64,000 nt of DNA from JACOTK01 sp963743945 (GCA_963743945.1 CAVURO010000004.1:1-64000), one strand, 5' to 3'. Counted from the stretch's first letter, positions 42,145 through 51,384 are shown. Notes: a model not told the origin generated them from the sequence alone. A program made the numbers and translations.

Positions 42145-43119
42145 CTACAAGCCCGGTGTTGACGGAGAAGCCTCGGCGGCCAGGAGCGCAGCGCCGATGG
42201 CCCCAGCCCGGTCGCCGAGCTGAGCGGGCACGATCGCAACCGCGGGCCGGTGGCTCGCCGCCAACAATCGGATGGCGAACGAGCTTCGAATCGGTTCGAG
42301 CAAGGTGTCGCCCGCTGCCACCAAACCCCCACCGACCACGCAGCGCTCCACGTCGAGGATGTCGACCAGATTGGCAAGCCCGACGGCGAACCAGTCGGCA
42401 AAGCGCTTCACCAGGGCACGCGCCTCCGGGTCGCCATCGGTCGCCGCGGCCGTCACGTGCTCACCGCGGACGTCGATGATCGAGCCCCCGGCGAGCGCCA
42501 CCCAGGACGCGCCGATTCCCTGCTCGGCCGCCTCGCGCCCCATTCGTCCCAGCGCGTTGCCCGACGCATATTGCTCCCAGCAACCACGGCGTCCGCACAC
42601 ACAGACGATGCCGTCCGCATCGACGACCATGTGGCCGATCTCACCGGCAAAGCCCCAGGCGCCACGCATGACCCTGCCATCGAGCACGAGCCCCCCGCCG
42701 ATACCCGTACCCAGGGTGACGAGAAGGACGTGGTCGGCGCCGACGGCGGCGCCGACGGCGTACTCTGCTCTCATGGCGCATGTGGCGTCGTTGTCGGCTC
42801 GCACCACACCGGCGCCTGTTGCCGCTGCGAGTCTGGAACCGAGGTCGGCGTCACGCAGCCCCGCCAGGTTGGGGGCGAACTGCAGGCGTCCCGAGCGATC
42901 GACCAGGCCGGGCAGGCCGACACCGATGGTCGGCGACCGTGATGCCGTTCGGCCGATGTCGTCACCTAGTGACTCGACCACCTCGGCCAGGGAGGCCACG
43001 AGTGCATCCGCGTCGCCGGCCTGAGGCGTGTCCCGCCGTTGCAGGGCGATCACCTCTCGGCTCTCGCCGAGGGCAACGCCCAGGATCTTCGTGCCCCCCA
43101 CGTCCAGGCCGACAAGCAT
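42145..43119 (-). CDS. glcK: ROK-family glucokinase
   Basis: A 324-residue ROK kinase. GLDVGGTKILGVAL binds ATP phosphate, ADNDATCAMRAEYAVGA holds the catalytic Asp, TLGTGIGGGLVLDG binds sugar, and CVCGRRGCWEQYASG is the ROK zinc site. Probably phosphorylates glucose to feed pfkA. Lies in a tail-to-head minus-strand run with the eRF1-like gene. Confidence 0.92.
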   Translation of the reverse strand: MLVGLDVGGTKILGVALGESREVIALQRRDTPQAGDADALVASLAEVVESLGDDIGRTASRSPTIGVGLPGLVDRSGRLQFAPNLAGLRDADLGSRLAAATGAGVVRADNDATCAMRAEYAVGAAVGADHVLLVTLGTGIGGGLVLDGRVMRGAWGFAGEIGHMVVDADGIVCVCGRRGCWEQYASGNALGRMGREAAEQGIGASWVALAGGSIIDVRGEHVTAAATDGDPEARALVKRFADWFAVGLANLVDILDVERCVVGGGLVAAGDTLLEPIRSSFAIRLLAASHRPAVAIVPAQLGDRAGAIGAALLAAEASPSTPGL

Positions 43120-43125
43120 GCGACC

Positions 43126-44241
43126 TCAGTAACGCAGCAGTGCGCCGATGCCGCCGAGCACATCGAGATCGGCGCACTCGGCGCAGATCTCGACCCGACA
43201 GGACTGGAGCTGTGCTTCCTCGATCGCCTCCTCGACGACATCGTCGACCTGATGCATCTCGGCCTCGCACAACACACACGTACGACCGACCGCCGCGACC
43301 ATCCGGCATGAGCTGCAGCGCCAACCGGCCACGGTGAAGTTGTCGGAGATCAACAGCGTGTCGACACGCCGCTGTGCGAGCGCTTCGAGCGTAGGTACCA
43401 GGCCTGCGACACCGCGATTGCCCGACCCCACGGCCTCACGAAGCTTGTCCACCAACTCGCGCTCCTTGCGACGCTCGACCGCAGCCTCGACGACCAGCGC
43501 TGCGGAGCGAATCTCGTCGAGCGACGCGTTCACCGGCAGGGCGCAGCGTGCTTCGAGCCGCTCCCTCAGGTAGGGATGCAGCAGCGGCTCGAGCTCGGAG
43601 GCCACGTCGTCGGTCGCCGCAACGATGATCCGGCCGAAAGGTCGATCCCGCAGGACGTCGAAGGCAACCTTCGCCGCGTGACGCAGATGTTGGTGCCCAA
43701 GCTCGTCGACGTGATCCCTTACCCGTCCACGATCGAGACCGCGGATGACGTCGTCACCGCGGGGAAGTTGTTCGAACAACTCGCGCACCTCGACGATCTC
43801 ACCGAGATCGAACACCACGAGCCGGGCGCGCTGACGATCGACCAGCAACACGGCGAACGGCTCGTACTCGTCAAGGATCGCCTCGAGCTGACGAATCGCC
43901 GGCGACTGGTTGACGACGAGCTGGTTCTGCACCGGAACCGGCAGCTCGACGACCCGCCAAAAGTGGGTGGCGGAGCTCGAAAAGAAGGCGAGACCTCGCG
44001 TTCTGGAACGATCGATGCCGCCCTTCACGTATTCCTCGATCAAACGCAGGTCCTCGATCACCGAGCCTCGCCCGTCTGCCCTTGCCCGGCCCTCACGCAA
44101 CAGTCGGGCGAGTTGATCGGCCACGTCGCGGCGCCTGGTCAGGCGACTTCCGTCAACGTCGAGGTAACAGGAGGTCACCGGATGGCCATCGCCCTGAAAG
44201 GCGGCCAACGCACGAAGGTCATCCTGGGTGATCGTGGTCAT
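43126..44241 (-). CDS. Bacterial eRF1-like (baeRF family) protein
   Basis: A 371-residue protein of the archaeo-eukaryotic release-factor-like group in bacteria. VTSCYLDVDGSRL at the N terminus, FAVLLVDRQRARLVVFDLGEIVE in the middle, the C-terminal eRF1 domain 3 (RVDTLLISDNFTVAGWRC) and a zinc ribbon (CSSC...CVLC). At the place of GGQ it has RGLDRGRVRDHV, so the classical peptide-release loop is missing. Possibly a ribosome-rescue or tRNA-linked factor; function in bacteria is not settled. Confidence 0.8.
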   Translation of the reverse strand: MTTITQDDLRALAAFQGDGHPVTSCYLDVDGSRLTRRRDVADQLARLLREGRARADGRGSVIEDLRLIEEYVKGGIDRSRTRGLAFFSSSATHFWRVVELPVPVQNQLVVNQSPAIRQLEAILDEYEPFAVLLVDRQRARLVVFDLGEIVEVRELFEQLPRGDDVIRGLDRGRVRDHVDELGHQHLRHAAKVAFDVLRDRPFGRIIVAATDDVASELEPLLHPYLRERLEARCALPVNASLDEIRSAALVVEAAVERRKERELVDKLREAVGSGNRGVAGLVPTLEALAQRRVDTLLISDNFTVAGWRCSSCRMVAAVGRTCVLCEAEMHQVDDVVEEAIEEAQLQSCRVEICAECADLDVLGGIGALLRY

Positions 44242-44435
44242 GAATCCTCCTCGTCTCGATCCGGCTGTGGTGCAGATTCGGTGGCAAAGATGCCGGGCGT
44301 CTCCACCAGGGCCTCCGCCGCATCCAGAAAGGCGCGTGCGGCGGCAATCATCGAACGCGTTGCGGTGTGCAGATGGGCCACCGCCGCTGCGACAGGTTCG
44401 GCCCGACCGTTCGGTTGGCTCGAATCAGTCGGCAA
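44238..44435 (-). CDS. Small helical protein coupled to eRF1-like gene
   Basis: A 65-residue protein, one amphipathic helix (VAAAVAHLHTATRSMIAAARAFLDAAEALVE) and an acidic tail. Overlaps the eRF1-like start by 4 nt and the upstream cyclase stop by 11 nt, so all three are one transcript. Unknown family. Confidence 0.6.
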   Translation of the reverse strand: MPTDSSQPNGRAEPVAAAVAHLHTATRSMIAAARAFLDAAEALVETPGIFATESAPQPDRDEEDS

Positions 44436-44886
44436 GGCCGACCTCTTCGCACCGTCGCTTCAGCTCATCGAGCGCGGTGGTGACGATCTTGCCCTCGGCG
44501 CGACGCTTGAGAAATCCCGGTAGCGGAACCGCCAGCTCGATGGCAAGGCGGTAGGTCACTGCGGTGGCGCCCGGTTCGGCCCCGGCGTCGAAGCGGTACT
44601 CGCCGTCGAGGCGGCGCACGATGTCGCCGGCCTTCAGGGTCCACACGATGCGGGAAGGGGCCTGGGAGTAGTCATAGGCAAGCACGTAGTGCGCGCTGTG
44701 ACCCATCGCCGCCGCCTGGAAGGAGACCTGTACGCCCCTGCCCTGCTCGTCACGCTCGAGAACCTCGGCGCGCTTCACGTCCAGAGCCCATTCGGGGTAA
44801 CGCTCGAAATCGACGACGACGGCGAAGCAGGCCTCCGGCGTCGCGCCGACAGCCACCTGTTCCGTTGCCTCTTCGATCATCGTCAT
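44425..44886 (-). CDS. SRPBCC (START/polyketide cyclase-like) protein
   Basis: A 153-residue helix-grip protein: EQVAVGATPEACFAVVVDFERYPEWALDVKRAEVLERD, then beta strands and the closing helix IVTTALDELKRRCEE. Binds a hydrophobic ligand. ATG 44886 or 44880; both have GGAG nearby. The frame beyond to 45012 is non-coding. Confidence 0.85.
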   Translation of the reverse strand: MTMIEEATEQVAVGATPEACFAVVVDFERYPEWALDVKRAEVLERDEQGRGVQVSFQAAAMGHSAHYVLAYDYSQAPSRIVWTLKAGDIVRRLDGEYRFDAGAEPGATAVTYRLAIELAVPLPGFLKRRAEGKIVTTALDELKRRCEEVGLAD

Positions 44887-45044
44887 CTCCGTTCTCCGCC
44901 GTCGTTCACGGACAGCACCATGCATTCTGACATGACCCCGACCCCTCCCGCGATGGGCTGTCCGAAAATCGCCACCGGCACACTGGGCTCGGTTCACGGC
45001 GGACCGCCCCATCGGGCGCCGATCAAGCCCTGGCCGCGGGCCGA

Positions 45045-46155
45045 TCAGATCACCTTCCGGAGGCGCTCAGCCAGGAGGTCGTAGGAATATTCGGCCTCGG
45101 CCCGTGCGCGAGCGGCCTCGCCGTACCGTCTGCGGCGTTCGGGATCGTCCAGGAGCGCTCCAAGGGATTCGACGATCGCATCCACATCGCTCGGGTCGGT
45201 CGCGAGCAGCCCCGTCGTCCCATGAACAACGGCCTCGTGGGCGCCGCCGCCGCATCCCGCGAGGCTCGGCACCCCCGCTGCCGCCGCCTCGAGAAAGACG
45301 ATGCCGAAGCCCTCCTGTTCGAGCCCGAGCCAGCGGTCGCGACAGAGCATCGCGAACACATCGCCACACGCGTACAGATCGGGAAGATCCTCGAACCCGA
45401 CCCGACCCAACAGGCGCACCGGGGCCTCGGTCCGATCGATGAGGCGCTCCAATCGATGGCGGTCACGGCCCTCGCCTGCGATCACCACGTTGAGGTCGGG
45501 TCGGGTCATCCGGAGTCGACCCGCTGCCCTGATCAGCACGTCCATGCCCTTGCGGGGCACCAGTCGACTGACGCTCACCACGAGACGACCCTCCACCGGC
45601 AACCCGAGGCGCCGGCGCGGCATCGATCCTGGCGGACTCGCCGAGGGGACGGAACCACGCGGTGTCCACGCCGGGCGGAACCTGGGTGACGGGAAGCGCC
45701 CGGCCCGCGGCGCGAACAGCCTCCGCCTCCGGGTAACCCCCGGCGGCGATGATGGAGGAGGCACCTTCCAGGACGTGACGGAGCAGGCTGCGCGACCCGG
45801 GAAGCCGGCCGGGAAGCGTCACCTCGGCGCCGTGGAGCACCAGAAGATAGGGCAAGGCGAGCCGAGGGCCGACAAGCCCGAGAGGCAGTGCCGGATCGAG
45901 CACGACCGACGTCGCACCGATCTCGTGCGCGAGCGAGTCGATCCGGCGAACCAGCGACGGGGTGGGCAGCAGAACCCGCTGCGACGTGCGCTCGACCCGG
46001 AAGGGCTGTTGGGCGTCGAACGCCCGGTCGCCGTCGTAGGGGGTCGTCAGCACCACGAACTCGTCGACCGGCAGTCGGCGCCACAACTCCCACAGGTACG
46101 ACTGGATGCCCCCCACCTTGGGAGGAAAGTCATTGGTCACCAGGAGATGGGTCAC
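45045..46155 (-). pseudogene. GT4 glycosyltransferase (PimB-like), single-base frameshift
   Basis: Two frames together make one GT-B family-4 enzyme of about 370 residues. The first part from GTG 46155 has VTNDFPPKVGGIQSYLWEL, LLVLHGAEVTLPG and VTQVPPGVDTAWFRPL. The second has VVSVSRLVPRKGMDVLIRAA, VVIAGEGRDRHRLE and EGFGIVFLEAAAAGVPSLA. The switch lies near 45611-45625 in a GC-rich stretch; removing one base links ARIDA to RRRLGLPVEGR. Acts on a GDP- or UDP-sugar at the membrane if intact. Starts by GTGA overlap with queG. Confidence 0.85.
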
Positions 46156-47354
46156 CGCGGGTCGCCCGTCCGCCCGTCGCCCGTCCGCCCGTCGCCCACC
46201 TGCGACGAGACGAGCGCGAGCTCCTCGATCACGAAGGGATCATGCTCGTCCGCCAGGACACGATCGAAGAGGTCACGGCGACCCAGACGGGCGGCTGCCC
46301 ACACGGCATGGCCGCGGACCAGGGCATCACCATGGCCCAGTGCCCTCGACAGCGCCCGGCTCACCCGAAGGTCACCGCCGTCGCCGACGTTGCCGAGCGC
46401 AACGAGGGCGTTCCGTCGAAGAAATCGGGCCTGTCGCTTGGGGATGTACCAACGACCGTGACGCCGCACGAGCTCGTCATCGGACGCTTCCAACATCGCC
46501 ACGAGATCCACAAAGGCTCCTTCCTGGTGCGCCGTGTCCGCGTCCGCCGTGTCCGGATGCGCCGGGCCGTCGCGCTCGGAACGCCTGTTCACCGGACACA
46601 CCTCCTGACAGTCGTCACAGCCGTAGATGCGTCCGCCGAGCGCTTCGCGCCACTGCAGCGGAAAGACCCCGTCGGCCTGCAGCAGCCAGGCCAGGCAACG
46701 GCGCGCATCGACCACGCCGGGGGCGACGATCGCTCCCGTCGGGCATCCGTCCAGGCAACGTGTGCACGAGGCGCATCCATCCTCCACGCGAGCCTTCGCC
46801 GGCGGAAGTTCGGCGTCGGTCACCACCGATCCGAGCACGAACCACGACCCTTTCCCCTCCATCAAGAGGTTGGCATTCTTGCCGTACCAACCCAGCCCCG
46901 CACGGTAGGCAGCCTCCCGATCGACCAGCCCGTTGTCGTCGCAGAGCACGCGGGCGCGCCAACCGCCGGCCTTCAGACGGTCCGCAATGGCGCTCAGGGC
47001 GCTGCGAAGCGCCCCGTAGTCGTCCCGCCGGACGTATCGGGCAACCTGGCCCGCAGGACCCACGGGGTACGGAGGGTCGACATCACGATAGGAGCGGGCG
47101 GCAACCACAAGGCTCCGAGCGCCGGGCAACGCCATCGTCGGCGTCGTCGCTCGTTCGGGGTTGCCGTACGTGAAGTGCATCGTCGCGTGGAGGCCCGCCT
47201 CGCCGCGGGCCTCAAGGTCTCGGCGTGTCGAGACGAAGGGATCTGCAGACGCCACACCCAGCGCGTCGAGACCGTGACGCAGCCCTATGGCTCGCAACTC
47301 GTCGACCAATTCGGCAGACGCCGAGTCCGGGTACGACTCAGAACGCGATCGCAC
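46152..47354 (-). CDS. queG: Epoxyqueuosine reductase QueG
   Basis: A 400-residue cobalamin/FeS enzyme for the last step of queuosine synthesis. Core motifs: LGWYGKNANLLMEGKGSWFVLG, and the two [4Fe-4S] sites CASCTRCLDGCP and GCDDCQEVCP. A HEAT-like C-terminal domain follows (LRRNALVALGNVG). The last residues, GDGRTGDGRTGDPR, come from a 15-bp DNA repeat. The GTG start at 47354 sits 10 nt from the sepH stop. Confidence 0.93.
   Translation of the reverse strand: MRSRSESYPDSASAELVDELRAIGLRHGLDALGVASADPFVSTRRDLEARGEAGLHATMHFTYGNPERATTPTMALPGARSLVVAARSYRDVDPPYPVGPAGQVARYVRRDDYGALRSALSAIADRLKAGGWRARVLCDDNGLVDREAAYRAGLGWYGKNANLLMEGKGSWFVLGSVVTDAELPPAKARVEDGCASCTRCLDGCPTGAIVAPGVVDARRCLAWLLQADGVFPLQWREALGGRIYGCDDCQEVCPVNRRSERDGPAHPDTADADTAHQEGAFVDLVAMLEASDDELVRRHGRWYIPKRQARFLRRNALVALGNVGDGGDLRVSRALSRALGHGDALVRGHAVWAAARLGRRDLFDRVLADEHDPFVIEELALVSSQVGDGRTGDGRTGDPR
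46161..46197. repeat. 15-bp tandem repeat at the queG 3' end
   Basis: Two and a half copies of GTCGCCCGTCCGCCC, in frame, encode the GDGRT repeats at the QueG C terminus, right at the overlap with the glycosyltransferase start. Confidence 0.85.
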
Positions 47355-47363
47355 GAGCCGGCC

Positions 47364-48980
47364 TCAGCGATGTCGGACTGACAGCGGCGCGGTTCTGCGC
47401 CTCGTTCCCTGCTGAGGAGCATCGTCAACCGGCCCGGAGGCGCCGGCCCGCTCCGCCCGGATGACAGGACGAGAGCGCAGGGCGTGTGCGGCCTGTCCCT
47501 GTTGCGCCCGTGCCGTGATGTCGGCCGCGCTCGCTCGTCGCTCGGTGGGCGGTTGGGGCCGGCGCCGCCGGGTGATGCCAGGGGACGTCTGCCTCGCGAC
47601 GGGCGCTCCGACAGGGCCACGAGCGACCGGGACGGCCGGAGGGGGTCCGGGTGCACGGACCCGCCTAGCGGGCTCGATACCCGAAGTTCGAGCTGGCGGG
47701 TAGACACCACCACGTCGAGCCGCGGGAACAGCCAGGCCTGTAGGGCGAGACGGCGCCGTGCCGGCAGCCGGAGGCGGCGCATAACGTGGCGGCGTCACCT
47801 CCTTCCTGGTGGGCGCGGCCTTCCTGGTGGGCGCGGCCTTCCTGGTGGGCGCGGCCTTCCTGGTGGGCGCGGCCTTCCTGGTGGGCGCGGCCTTCCTGGT
47901 GGGCGCGGCCTTCCTGGTGGGCGCGGCCTTCCTGGTGGGCGCGGCCTTCCTGGTGGGCGCGGCCTTCCTGGTGGGCGCGGCCTTCCTGGTGGGCGCGGCC
48001 TTCCTGGTGGGCGCGGCCTTCCTGGTGGGCGCGGCCTTCCTGGTGGGCGCGGCCTTCCTGGTGGGCGCGGCCTTCCTGGTGGGCGCGGCCTTCCTGGTGG
48101 GCGCGGCCTTCCTGGTGGGCGCGGCCTTCCTGGTGGGCGCGGCCTTCCTGGTGGGCGCGGCCTTCCTGGTGGGCGCTGCCTTCTTTCTCTTGGAAACGGG
48201 CTTCCTCCGTACCGCCGACGCCCTGGTGGCCGGAATGGAATTCGGGCTTGTCGCTTTCGAGCGTGCCCGACCTTTGACATACGCGAGTTGAGCTCCCAGG
48301 CGGTTGCGGGACGACAGCTCGTTTGCGTCAAGATCCACCAGCCATTCGGCTTGCTGGGCACGACCCCTCGACGTGTAGCCGAACGTGACCAGCCACATAC
48401 CTTCCTCGACCTGGTGCGCCCCCCAGCATGCGTCGTACTCGTCGTCGGCGAGATGAATGCCCCGCTCGGCCACATTGCGCCGGACTGCGGAACCGACCGG
48501 ATGGCCGGAAAGACCGAAGCGGGGCTTGTCGTACACCAGCTCCCGCGCCCGGCTGATCACCCGCGCCTGTTCGGCGATCACCGGGGCGGCAAACCGACTC
48601 ACCCATTCCGTCGCAACGTCCGCAGCCTCGGCCACCTCGGCTATGGACCAGCCCGCACGCAGACGATCCTGCATCTGGCGAGGCGTCAACAGGCTGGCAG
48701 GAAGGCTCTGAGCGCCGAGGTCGTGGTTGACGTCGGCCCCCTGACCGTTCCGGTCCGTTGCTCGCCTCTTGTCGGTTGCACGCCTCGCGCGGTTTCGTTG
48801 GGGCGTCGGCGAGGCCGCTCCACGGCCCTCAACCCCATTTTGGGGCACCAGTTCCGCAACAGCATCGAGCACAGGCGCGTCGAACTTGATGACGTAGCCG
48901 CCCGACTTGGCACCCTTGCGGGTGCTGAATATCAATCCGTCCAGCTCCGAGGTGGGCCCGACAAGGTGAAGCTTCTGCAC
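47364..48980 (-). CDS. sepH: SepH-type division protein (DUF3071) with 21-unit repeat linker
   Basis: A 538-residue SepH. VQKLHLVGPTSELDGLIFSTRKGAKSGGYVI is the DUF3071 start and GWSIAEVAEAADVATEWVSRFAAPVIAE the helix-turn-helix. SepH binds FtsZ and promotes Z-ring assembly in actinobacteria. Residues about 267-392 are 21 copies of AAPTRK, followed by a Pro/Arg-rich tail. I see no conserved C-terminal acidic or Trp motif. GTG 48980 is the start matching the family; the frame to 49190 is non-coding. Confidence 0.9.
   Translation of the reverse strand: MQKLHLVGPTSELDGLIFSTRKGAKSGGYVIKFDAPVLDAVAELVPQNGVEGRGAASPTPQRNRARRATDKRRATDRNGQGADVNHDLGAQSLPASLLTPRQMQDRLRAGWSIAEVAEAADVATEWVSRFAAPVIAEQARVISRARELVYDKPRFGLSGHPVGSAVRRNVAERGIHLADDEYDACWGAHQVEEGMWLVTFGYTSRGRAQQAEWLVDLDANELSSRNRLGAQLAYVKGRARSKATSPNSIPATRASAVRRKPVSKRKKAAPTRKAAPTRKAAPTRKAAPTRKAAPTRKAAPTRKAAPTRKAAPTRKAAPTRKAAPTRKAAPTRKAAPTRKAAPTRKAAPTRKAAPTRKAAPTRKAAPTRKAAPTRKAAPTRKAAPTRKAAPTRKEVTPPRYAPPPAAGTAPSRPTGLAVPAARRGGVYPPARTSGIEPARRVRAPGPPPAVPVARGPVGAPVARQTSPGITRRRRPQPPTERRASAADITARAQQGQAAHALRSRPVIRAERAGASGPVDDAPQQGTRRRTAPLSVRHR
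47803..48180. repeat. 18-bp x 21 minisatellite within sepH
   Basis: 378 bp made of 21 head-to-tail copies of an 18-bp unit (TTCCTGGTGGGCGCGGCC on the plus strand). All but the last (one base change) look identical. It encodes (AAPTRK)n in the sepH frame. Confidence 0.97.
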
Positions 48981-49092
48981 GCTGCACTCCGACAGTGGGC
49001 CCGCTGATCGAGCCGTCCAGTCTACGAAGGTACCACTGCGTAGCGAGACGACCCCAGAACTCAGCGCCGCCGGTTGGGGCCCGGGCGTCTCG

Positions 49093-49317
49093 TCAGCCGG
49101 CCTCGCGACGGTCAATGGTTGACCGATGGCGAAGGTGGGGAACCAGCCCTGCTCGACCGAGGATCCGAAGTGCTCTCGCCTCGTCGACATCGATGATCAC
49201 CGCTTCGCCCGGTTCGCGCCCGCACAGGAACGTGACCACACAGTCGCCGCAGGCGTCCGACCCCTCCATCACGCACTCCCCGCAGTCAATCGTCGTGGAC
49301 CTGACTGTCGTCACCAT
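49093..49317 (-). CDS. Small cysteine-rich protein
   Basis: A 74-residue protein with DCGECVMEGSDACGDCVVTFLC, five cysteines in CxxC-type spacing, likely a metal site, then AVIIDVDEARALRILGRAGLVP. ATG 49317 chosen; the frame beyond crosses a tandem repeat. Upstream of sepH on the same strand. Family not named. Confidence 0.65.
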   Translation of the reverse strand: MVTTVRSTTIDCGECVMEGSDACGDCVVTFLCGREPGEAVIIDVDEARALRILGRAGLVPHLRHRSTIDRREAG

Positions 49318-49336
49318 CGCAAACCTCCTCGCATCA

Positions 49337-49379
49337 CCGTTCACCGACCGGCCGTTCACCGACCGGCCGTTCACCGACT
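49337..49379. repeat. 15-bp tandem repeat upstream of the Cys-rich gene
   Basis: Nearly three copies of CCGTTCACCGACCGG, 19 nt upstream of the start at 49317, likely in its leader or promoter. Confidence 0.88.
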
Positions 49380-49490
49380 CACGCAACCTACCGATGCGGT
49401 GTGACAGCCATGATGATTGCACCGTCCGGAGCGGTATGGAGGAAGCTCCCGGGGTGGTGGTCCTGTGGCCGGGTCTGACACCGGATGCGG

Positions 49491-49919
49491 CTACTCGCCC
49501 GGGCGCACCCAGCGAAGGTCGGCGAATCGCGCGAAATCACGATCCAGGGAGGCAAGCCCACAGCCGTTGTCGATTGCCACGGCCGCAAGATAGGCATCGG
49601 GAGTGAGATCACCGGTCGCGTCGGCCTTGGTGCAAAGCTCCTCGAACAGCCTCAACTGCCGTTCACCGGGAACGACGGCAACATGGTGCGGCTGGGAGCG
49701 CGTTGCCCTCAAAAAGGCGAACGCCTCCTCCAGCGGCGTCGCCGCGATGAAGATGCGTCGATTCGTCGCAAGGCGGATGAACGAGGCCCACACCGTGTCG
49801 GGAACCGTGAAGGCCTCGTCGCCTGCGAGCAGCCCGTCAAACCATGGCCGCACGGTTTCATGATGAGGATGGTCGGCCCGATGTGCAGCGAGGAGGACGT
49901 TGACATCCAGGAGGATCAT
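49491..49919 (-). CDS. vapC: VapC-type PIN toxin
   Basis: A 142-residue PIN protein of the VapC type: MILLDVNVLLAAHRADHPHH with D5, a TVPDTVWASFIRLATN motif, D of LTPDAYLAAVAIDNG and SLDRDFARF near the end. Overlaps its antitoxin by 4 nt. Confidence 0.9.
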   Translation of the reverse strand: MILLDVNVLLAAHRADHPHHETVRPWFDGLLAGDEAFTVPDTVWASFIRLATNRRIFIAATPLEEAFAFLRATRSQPHHVAVVPGERQLRLFEELCTKADATGDLTPDAYLAAVAIDNGCGLASLDRDFARFADLRWVRPGE

Positions 49920-50179
49920 CGCAACTGCTCGATTGGCCGGCCGTCATCCAGCGCCTCGTAAAGTGCTCGGTTCGAACTGATGTCGACACCGGGACGCACA
50001 CCCCCTCCCCCACGAAACACCGGGACAGCAGGCCTTGGCACGCTTTCGCTTTCACTCCGGCGCGCGAGCTCATGACGCAGTGCCTCCTCCATCAGCCGGC
50101 CCAGGGTCAACCCCCGCGTGCGGGCCTCGTCCTTGGCCGATGCCAAGAGGTGATCATCGATGGCAACCGTGGTGCGCAT
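49916..50179 (-). CDS. vapB: VapB-type RHH antitoxin
   Basis: An 87-residue antitoxin: MRTTVAIDDHLLASAKDEAR and LTLGRLMEEALRHELARR form the RHH; the C-terminal part binds the toxin. ATG 50179 is the family start; ATG 50188 is 3 codons further out. Confidence 0.88.
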   Translation of the reverse strand: MRTTVAIDDHLLASAKDEARTRGLTLGRLMEEALRHELARRSESESVPRPAVPVFRGGGGVRPGVDISSNRALYEALDDGRPIEQLR

Positions 50180-50206
50180 GATGCTCATCCTACCGCATCA
50201 CATGCA

Positions 50207-50521
50207 TCACCCAACCTGAAAATCGGTTCGCAACCGGGTCGTCGAGTCGCCCTGTCCGGGACTCAGCCCGTGGATTCCTGCTCGACAGCGTCCAGTTCGA
50301 CAGCGCTCCAGCTCGACAGCCTCCAGCTCGATGACCTCGATGGCCTTACTCGATCCGCACCAGCGACAGGTCACCTCATCGAAGACCTCGTCGAGGATCT
50401 CCTCGTCCTCCAGGTTGAGATCGCCCCCCACGGTGAAGTGGTAGTAGGCCTTCAGCCGGCGAGTGACCACGACATCGAATCGGGTGAGGTTGCCACACGC
50501 GGCGCAGCGATACCTGGACAT
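50207..50521 (-). CDS. Zinc-ribbon protein, unknown
   Basis: A 104-residue protein. YRCAACGNLTRFDVVVTRRLKAYYHFTVGGDL and CRWCGSSKAIEVIELE give two CxxC pairs, one zinc site. The tail (ELERCRTGRCRAGIH) comes from a degenerate DNA repeat at 50276-50331. ATG 50521 matches the fold start. Confidence 0.7.
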   Translation of the reverse strand: MSRYRCAACGNLTRFDVVVTRRLKAYYHFTVGGDLNLEDEEILDEVFDEVTCRWCGSSKAIEVIELEAVELERCRTGRCRAGIHGLSPGQGDSTTRLRTDFQVG

Positions 50522-50574
50522 CTGCCCATCGTAGGCGGGCAGGATCGACGGGCCCATCCGACGAACTACCAGGA

Positions 50575-51222
50575 ATGCTGTTGGCCGCCTCGATCGCGCT
50601 TGGGCTTGTGACTACCATGGGAAGCGTGGCTGCCCTCTTCGTCTGGCAAAAGCACAAGAACGCGCCGCTGTTGGACCCCGAATTTCCATCATTGGCCCCG
50701 GCGACCTGGACCCTGTCGCCAAGGAAGGCCGCTCGGCTCCACCGCCGGGTGCTCGGTGTCATACGGACGGTCCAGTCATGCTCCTCGGCAAATGCTCATC
50801 GCGTCCCGCCCAATCGCCAGGTGACCAAGCTCACCCGGGACATCATCCAGGAAGCCATCGTGCTCGACGACCAGCTCGTCGCCACGAGTCACATGGGTCG
50901 AGGTGTGGGGCGCCGACTCCTGGGCCTCATCGAGCCACAGGTTGGCCACCTCGAGGAACTTGCCGGTCGCCTGGCGATCATGACCGGTGGATCGTCCCGA
51001 CCGGGCACGGCATCGGCGACGGCACTCGTGGCCATCGACGAGCGACTCGGCGCGATCGAGGCGGCCCACCACGAGATCATCCATCTCGAAACGCTGCTCA
51101 GCTCGAGTGTCGACGAGACCCCTCGGGCCATCGCCCCTGGCGCCACAACCCCCTGGCCGGATCCTGCCGCACATGAGGGTCACCAATCACCGGGCGATCA
51201 CCCGAGCGACCCTCAGGTCTGA
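50575..51222 (+). CDS. Membrane-anchored helical protein
   Basis: A 215-residue protein with one N-terminal TM (LLAASIALGLVTTMGSVAALFVW) and a long helical body (TKLTRDIIQEAIVLDDQLVATS, LIEPQVGHLEELAGRLAIM). Acidic, disordered end. Family unknown. Confidence 0.7.
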   Translation: MLLAASIALGLVTTMGSVAALFVWQKHKNAPLLDPEFPSLAPATWTLSPRKAARLHRRVLGVIRTVQSCSSANAHRVPPNRQVTKLTRDIIQEAIVLDDQLVATSHMGRGVGRRLLGLIEPQVGHLEELAGRLAIMTGGSSRPGTASATALVAIDERLGAIEAAHHEIIHLETLLSSSVDETPRAIAPGATTPWPDPAAHEGHQSPGDHPSDPQV

Positions 51223-51384
51223 GCTTTCGTCACGTTCGACGGCGCCAGGATGACCCCGCAGCCTCGGTGACCTGTGCCTCGAGACGCTCCAGGGACTGTT
51301 CAAGATCGAGTCGATCGAGTAATTTGCCAGAGGCAAGCACCAACCGTGCGCCGGGCAAACGCCCGAACGAGGAGGGGGAACTCC

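Noticed and set aside
47803..48180. CRISPR array
   Set aside because: Units are head-to-tail with no spacers and are in frame with sepH.
47786..48291. Plus-strand ORFs with repeated GAAFLV or WWARPS
   Set aside because: They are translations of the sepH minisatellite in other frames.
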